From: Chloroflexota bacterium
Lineage (GTDB): Bacteria; Chloroflexota; Anaerolineae; Promineifilales; Promineifilaceae
DNA length: 8,112 nt
Reading direction: 5' to 3'
NCBI GenBank assembly: GCA_008501785.1
Contig: QQUD01000251.1
Location: forward strand, 1 to 8,112
This document shows, piece by piece, positions 4,561 to 8,112 of the stretch. Made by a program: the position numbers and the translations under genes. Each line of letters begins with the position of its first letter. Position 1 is the stretch's first letter. The notes below the pieces were generated by a model. That model was not told the origin of the DNA and did not search any database. It saw only the letters and a program-made list of their open reading frames with translations.

Positions 4561-7431
4561 ATGCGCCTTGTATTTACTCTTTTTTCCCTCCTGATATTGT
4601 CTGCCCAACGCATTTGGCACCAAAGGCTGCTACTGGCCTGTTTGCTATCTGGACTTGTAGCGGCAGTAGGACTGCTATCCGGCATTCCCCTCTATACCGA
4701 CGCGGTTCAAAATCGACTATTGCAAGGGGAACTCACTGAAGCAGGCACGTACCGCCCACCGTTTGCTTTTTTGTGGCGTTACATCGGCACTTGGCATGGT
4801 GACACCACATGGGATGAGTATCTGCCCATTAATAGCTATCTCACAGAACAAGCCACCCACACTGTCAACCTGCATGTTGACATGCAGATTCGGCACGTCG
4901 CCACCACCAAACTGCGCCTATTTTCAGAAGATGGGCACGACTTTAATGAAAACGAACCGTTGATTTGGAGCAACATCGGCTTTGTCACCGAGTTAGAAGG
5001 TCACATTCGACTGGTCGAGGGACGGTATCCTGCAGGAGGAGAAGCTGCGGCAGTCGAAGTTATCATTAGCCAGTCCATTGCCGATCGTCTGGGACTGCAA
5101 GTAAATGAAAGCTACCGACTGTTTGGCGATGGCAACACGCAATTACCGATTCAGGTGGTAGGCGTATGGCAGGCGCAAGATCAAACCGCGCCGTTTTGGT
5201 TTTACCAGCCTGATGCCTTCGCCGAGATGCTTCTCACCAGTGAAGAGCAGTTCGAATATACGGTTGTACCCTCTCTGGAAACACCGGTGAGCACAGCCGT
5301 CTGGTACCAGATTTATGACGGCGGACGCATCCGGCCAGCCTCAGTCACCAGCTTTTTGCAAAACGTGGCTGTGGTCGAAGCCCGCGTGACGGCACTATTG
5401 GGCGGCACCACGCTAGATGCTTCGCCGGTGACAGCGTTGCAAGATTACGGCCGTTCTAACAACCTACTTACACTTACCCTGACCATCTTCTCTATCCCGC
5501 TCATCGGTATCATCCTGTACTTTATTAGCCTCATTGCCAATATGGTGGTAACACGAGACGCTAGCGAGATTGCTGTCTGGCACAGCCGGGGTACCACGCG
5601 CGGGCAGATTATCGGTGTATACCTGTTTGAAGGACTGGTGATCGGCGGCGTGGGACTGATGGGGGGGATCTGGTTGGCAATACAAATTGCCCGGTTAATA
5701 GGACGTACACGCACCTTTCTAGATCCGAACATCCTCTCTGGCAACGGCACGGAAGCATTGACACCGGTGTTGTCGGGAATGGCCGTTCTCTATGGTCTCA
5801 TTGGCGTGGGGTTGGCACTGCTGGCTTTGCTCATCCCGGTCTTTTTTACGTCCGCACACACCATCGTTACCATGCGTCGACAGCAAGCACGAGCACTGCT
5901 GCCCCCACTATGGCAGCGTTATTTTCTCGATGTGCTGCTTCTGATACCACCGCTCTATGGTTGGTATCAATTAGACCAGCGGGGCACGATTACCCTACTC
6001 GGTAGCGGCCGTGACCCTTTTGCTAATCCGCTACTCTTTCTAGTTCCTGTTCTCTTTTGCTTTTCCCTGGCACTGTTGGCGCTACGCTTCTTTCCTCTGT
6101 TGCTGGGCGCACTAGCATGGCTGGCCACAAGACTACCAGGTACAACATTGCTGCTAATACTGCGCCAACTGGCCCGTGCTGCCGCTCAATATTCTGGCCC
6201 ACTGATGCTGTTAAGCCTGACGACCAGCCTGGCCAGCTTCACAGCATCAATGGCCGTGACCCTCGACACTCACCTTGCCGACCAAGTTTATTACCAGGTC
6301 GGTGCAGACCTGAACCTGACCGAATTGGGCGAAAACACGGAACAAAATAACCAACAACAAGGTGCAATGGGCCAGCTTGTTCCAGAGACAACATCCCAAC
6401 CTGACAGTTCAGACGAACCGCGCTGGCTGTTTTTGCCAGTGACGGATCATTTACTGGTAGACGGAGTACAAACAGCAACACGAGTGGGGGAGTATACAGC
6501 AGTATCCTCTATCGGCGGGAGGCAGCAGTCAGGGCACATTTTGGGAGTGGACCGTGTTGACTTTACCCAGGTCGCCTTCTTTCGCCCAGACTTTGCCGGA
6601 AATGAGGCGTTGGGTGGCCTGATGAACCGACTGGCGGTGGAGCAGGATCACGTGCTGGTCAGCCGTGATTTCTTGACCCGCAACAGTTTGCAAGTGGGTG
6701 ACCCACTGCGGCTGACTATTGGCGCGGCAGGCGAGTTTGCGAACGCGGAATTCACAATTGCCGGTCCGTTAGACTTATTCCCAACACAATATCCCCAAGA
6801 CGGCCCGTTTTTTGTAGCCAATCTGGACCATCTGCATGAAGCGCTGGGCGGCACGTTTCCGTACAATGTCTGGTTGCAAACTGAATCGGTTGTGCCCGGT
6901 ACGCAAATTGTAGAGGGAGTGCGCGATCTGGGCTTTGCTGTGGTCACGGCACAGAATGCCCGCGACCGCATACTGCAAGAGCAAACGCGACCGGAACGGC
7001 AGGGATTATTTGGGCTGTTGTCGGTTGGTTTTATGGCAGCGGCACTGCTGACGGTACTTGGCTTTCTCATTTATGCTGTCGTCTCCTTCCGCCAGCGTAC
7101 GATTCAACTAGGAATGCTGCGTGCCATCGGCCTGTCGGTAAGGCAGATGGCAGTTTATCTGGCGGGCGAACAGGCGATGTTGATTGCGACCGGAATTGGT
7201 TTGGGTACGGGACTGGGCGTGGGAGCCAGCCGCTTGTATATTCCATTTTTACAGGTGGGAGAAGGAAAAACGTCCTTAACCCCTCCCTTCATTGTACATA
7301 TTGCCTGGGAACAATTAGGGGCCATTTATATTCTTTTTGGCATCATGTTTGTCGTTGCCGTGCTGGTACTCATTGCCCTGGCAGCCCGCATGCGCGTCTT
7401 TGAAGCTGTCAAACTCGGTGAAGCTGTCTGA
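4561..7431 (+). CDS. Large FtsX/MacB-type ABC transporter permease
   Basis: This 956-residue membrane protein has two FtsX-type modules. A first membrane segment (about 23-44) leads to an extracytoplasmic domain (about 45-300). FtsX module 1 follows (segments near 305-328, 351-372, 406-431) with the cytoplasmic signature RDASEIAVWHSRGTTRGQI. Further hydrophobic segments lie near 455-471, 491-528 and 546-568, then a second extracytoplasmic domain (about 570-818). FtsX module 2 (segments near 822-843, 871-892, 920-943) has QRTIQLGMLRAIG. Such permeases work as mechanotransmitters in efflux, lipoprotein-handling or peptide-resistance systems and need a separate ATPase, which is absent from this window. 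The ATG at 4561 lacks a strong Shine-Dalgarno site but fits the membrane start. The adaptor gene begins 66 bases downstream. The substrate is unknown. Base composition is clearly richer in GC than in the minus-strand operon. Confidence 0.9.
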   Translation: MRLVFTLFSLLILSAQRIWHQRLLLACLLSGLVAAVGLLSGIPLYTDAVQNRLLQGELTEAGTYRPPFAFLWRYIGTWHGDTTWDEYLPINSYLTEQATHTVNLHVDMQIRHVATTKLRLFSEDGHDFNENEPLIWSNIGFVTELEGHIRLVEGRYPAGGEAAAVEVIISQSIADRLGLQVNESYRLFGDGNTQLPIQVVGVWQAQDQTAPFWFYQPDAFAEMLLTSEEQFEYTVVPSLETPVSTAVWYQIYDGGRIRPASVTSFLQNVAVVEARVTALLGGTTLDASPVTALQDYGRSNNLLTLTLTIFSIPLIGIILYFISLIANMVVTRDASEIAVWHSRGTTRGQIIGVYLFEGLVIGGVGLMGGIWLAIQIARLIGRTRTFLDPNILSGNGTEALTPVLSGMAVLYGLIGVGLALLALLIPVFFTSAHTIVTMRRQQARALLPPLWQRYFLDVLLLIPPLYGWYQLDQRGTITLLGSGRDPFANPLLFLVPVLFCFSLALLALRFFPLLLGALAWLATRLPGTTLLLILRQLARAAAQYSGPLMLLSLTTSLASFTASMAVTLDTHLADQVYYQVGADLNLTELGENTEQNNQQQGAMGQLVPETTSQPDSSDEPRWLFLPVTDHLLVDGVQTATRVGEYTAVSSIGGRQQSGHILGVDRVDFTQVAFFRPDFAGNEALGGLMNRLAVEQDHVLVSRDFLTRNSLQVGDPLRLTIGAAGEFANAEFTIAGPLDLFPTQYPQDGPFFVANLDHLHEALGGTFPYNVWLQTESVVPGTQIVEGVRDLGFAVVTAQNARDRILQEQTRPERQGLFGLLSVGFMAAALLTVLGFLIYAVVSFRQRTIQLGMLRAIGLSVRQMAVYLAGEQAMLIATGIGLGTGLGVGASRLYIPFLQVGEGKTSLTPPFIVHIAWEQLGAIYILFGIMFVVAVLVLIALAARMRVFEAVKLGEAV

Positions 7432-7486
7432 TAGAACGCAGACTAACACAGTTCAATGCAGATGAGAACAAAATATCTGCTAATGT

Positions 7487-7491
7487 AGGAG
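7487..7491 (+). promoter_or_regulatory. Shine-Dalgarno site supporting a TTG start
   Basis: AGGAG ends 6 bases before the TTG at 7498. An in-frame TAG at 7486-7488 excludes any earlier start, and no ATG precedes the signal peptide, so this site fixes TTG as the start. Confidence 0.75.
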
Positions 7492-7497
7492 AAGCAA

Positions 7498-8112
7498 TTG
7501 AAAACGAAACCATCTCAACAACAAACAAAAAATCTACCTTCTGTCCATTCACTGGCGGCCTATTATCTCCTATTCCTACTCCTTCTTGTTGCGTGTGGCT
7601 CAGGGGAAACGGTCGTTACCAATCCCACTCCCACTCCCCTCCCTACCCCCATCATACCGGAAAAACCAACCTATACCGTACAGCGAGGAACGGTAGTCAA
7701 TACGTTGGAATTTACCGGTCGCGCCTCACCCATGGTGGAACAGAATCTATTTTTCAAGAGTGATGGCTTTGTGGATCAGGTGTTCATGCAACGTGGCGAC
7801 CGTGTGCGGGCCGGAGACGTGCTGGCTCAGTTAGAGATCACCGACCTGGAAAACCAAATGGCTCTGGCCCAGGTGACGCTAGAGACGGCTGAAACCAAAC
7901 TGTCCCAGGCAGAACAGGCGCAGCAAGATGCGCTGGCAGAGGCTACCATCAACCGCGAAAAAATTCGGCTTGAGTTACAGCAGGTACATACCCATTCCGA
8001 TTCGGCCACCCTAATTTCAGCGCAGATCGAACTGGAAAACGCACAGCAGCATGTTGTTAATTCCGAATATGAACTGCAAAAATCACTGGATCGTGACTGG
8101 GAGCCGGAGGAC
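7498..8112 (+). CDS. HlyD/MacA-type efflux adaptor lipoprotein (partial, C-terminus outside window)
   Basis: This is a membrane-fusion (periplasmic adaptor-like) protein expected to work with the upstream FtsX permease. The frame is open for 205 codons to the window edge. A basic, Gln-rich N-terminus precedes a hydrophobic segment (about 19-32) and the lipobox LLVAC (Cys33), then a linker rich in Pro and Thr (TPTPLPTP). An adaptor beta region follows (YTVQRGTVVNTLEFTGRASP, about 59-78). Next is the lipoyl-like motif GFVDQVFMQRGDRVRAGDVL (90-109), the hallmark of HlyD/RND adaptors. From about 113 to 200 the sequence is Gln-, Glu- and Ala-rich alpha-helical hairpin (coiled coil). The start is TTG at 7498, supported by AGGAG and an upstream in-frame stop. 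The lipid anchor fits a monoderm organism or an inner-membrane-anchored adaptor. A MacB-type ATPase gene is expected just beyond the window. Confidence 0.88.
   Translation, partial: MKTKPSQQQTKNLPSVHSLAAYYLLFLLLLVACGSGETVVTNPTPTPLPTPIIPEKPTYTVQRGTVVNTLEFTGRASPMVEQNLFFKSDGFVDQVFMQRGDRVRAGDVLAQLEITDLENQMALAQVTLETAETKLSQAEQAQQDALAEATINREKIRLELQQVHTHSDSATLISAQIELENAQQHVVNSEYELQKSLDRDWEPED

Noticed and set aside
6648..7070. 140-codon open frame on the minus strand
   Set aside because: It is antisense to the second extracytoplasmic domain of the permease. The product is Ser/Pro/Arg-rich with no fold signs, typical of a shadow frame.
1..8112. CRISPR arrays, tRNA or rRNA genes, insertion sequences
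   Set aside because: I saw no spaced repeat-spacer array, cloverleaf sequence, rRNA-like conserved stretch, transposase or terminal inverted repeats in the window.

Overview
The window looks like bacterial chromosomal DNA, most likely from a member of the Chloroflexota (Anaerolineae-like). That assignment is inference from gene style: lipoproteins with a Pro/Thr-rich linker after the lipobox, a very large two-module FtsX-type permease, and a family 1 sugar-type solute-binding lipoprotein. No rRNA or other marker gene is present to confirm it.

The layout is two divergent blocks around a regulatory region at about 4373-4560. The left block (1-4372) is entirely on the minus strand and is AT-rich. 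Read in transcription order (right to left), it holds an atypical LuxR-family regulator; a 16-bp perfect inverted repeat with a possible promoter; a MauE-type redox membrane protein; a membrane-anchored TlpA/MauD-like thioredoxin with a CTPC motif; two paralogous small prepeptides; an S26 (type I) signal peptidase; and a family 1 ABC solute-binding lipoprotein that runs off the window. Each prepeptide has a 42-residue leader ending in Ala-Phe-Ala, followed by a short core with 12 cysteines. The right block (4561-8112) is on the plus strand and richer in GC. It holds a 956-residue FtsX/MacB-type permease and the start of an HlyD/MacA-type adaptor lipoprotein. No ABC ATPase lies inside the window.

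The main result is the left operon. A MauE-like protein and a thioredoxin-like protein, the pair that in methylamine utilisation supports assembly of the disulfide-rich light chain, sit directly upstream of two duplicated 12-cysteine prepeptides. A signal peptidase that could cleave after their AFA motif follows. I read this as a candidate dedicated system for exporting, oxidatively folding and trimming a pair of disulfide-rich extracellular mini-proteins. Their function (antimicrobial, signal, redox or cofactor carrier) cannot be read from the sequence.

Regulation: the regulator gene has a near-consensus sigma-70 promoter facing left. On the other side of the same intergenic region, four copies of an 11-bp direct repeat sit where they would overlap the -35 region of a possible promoter for the permease gene.
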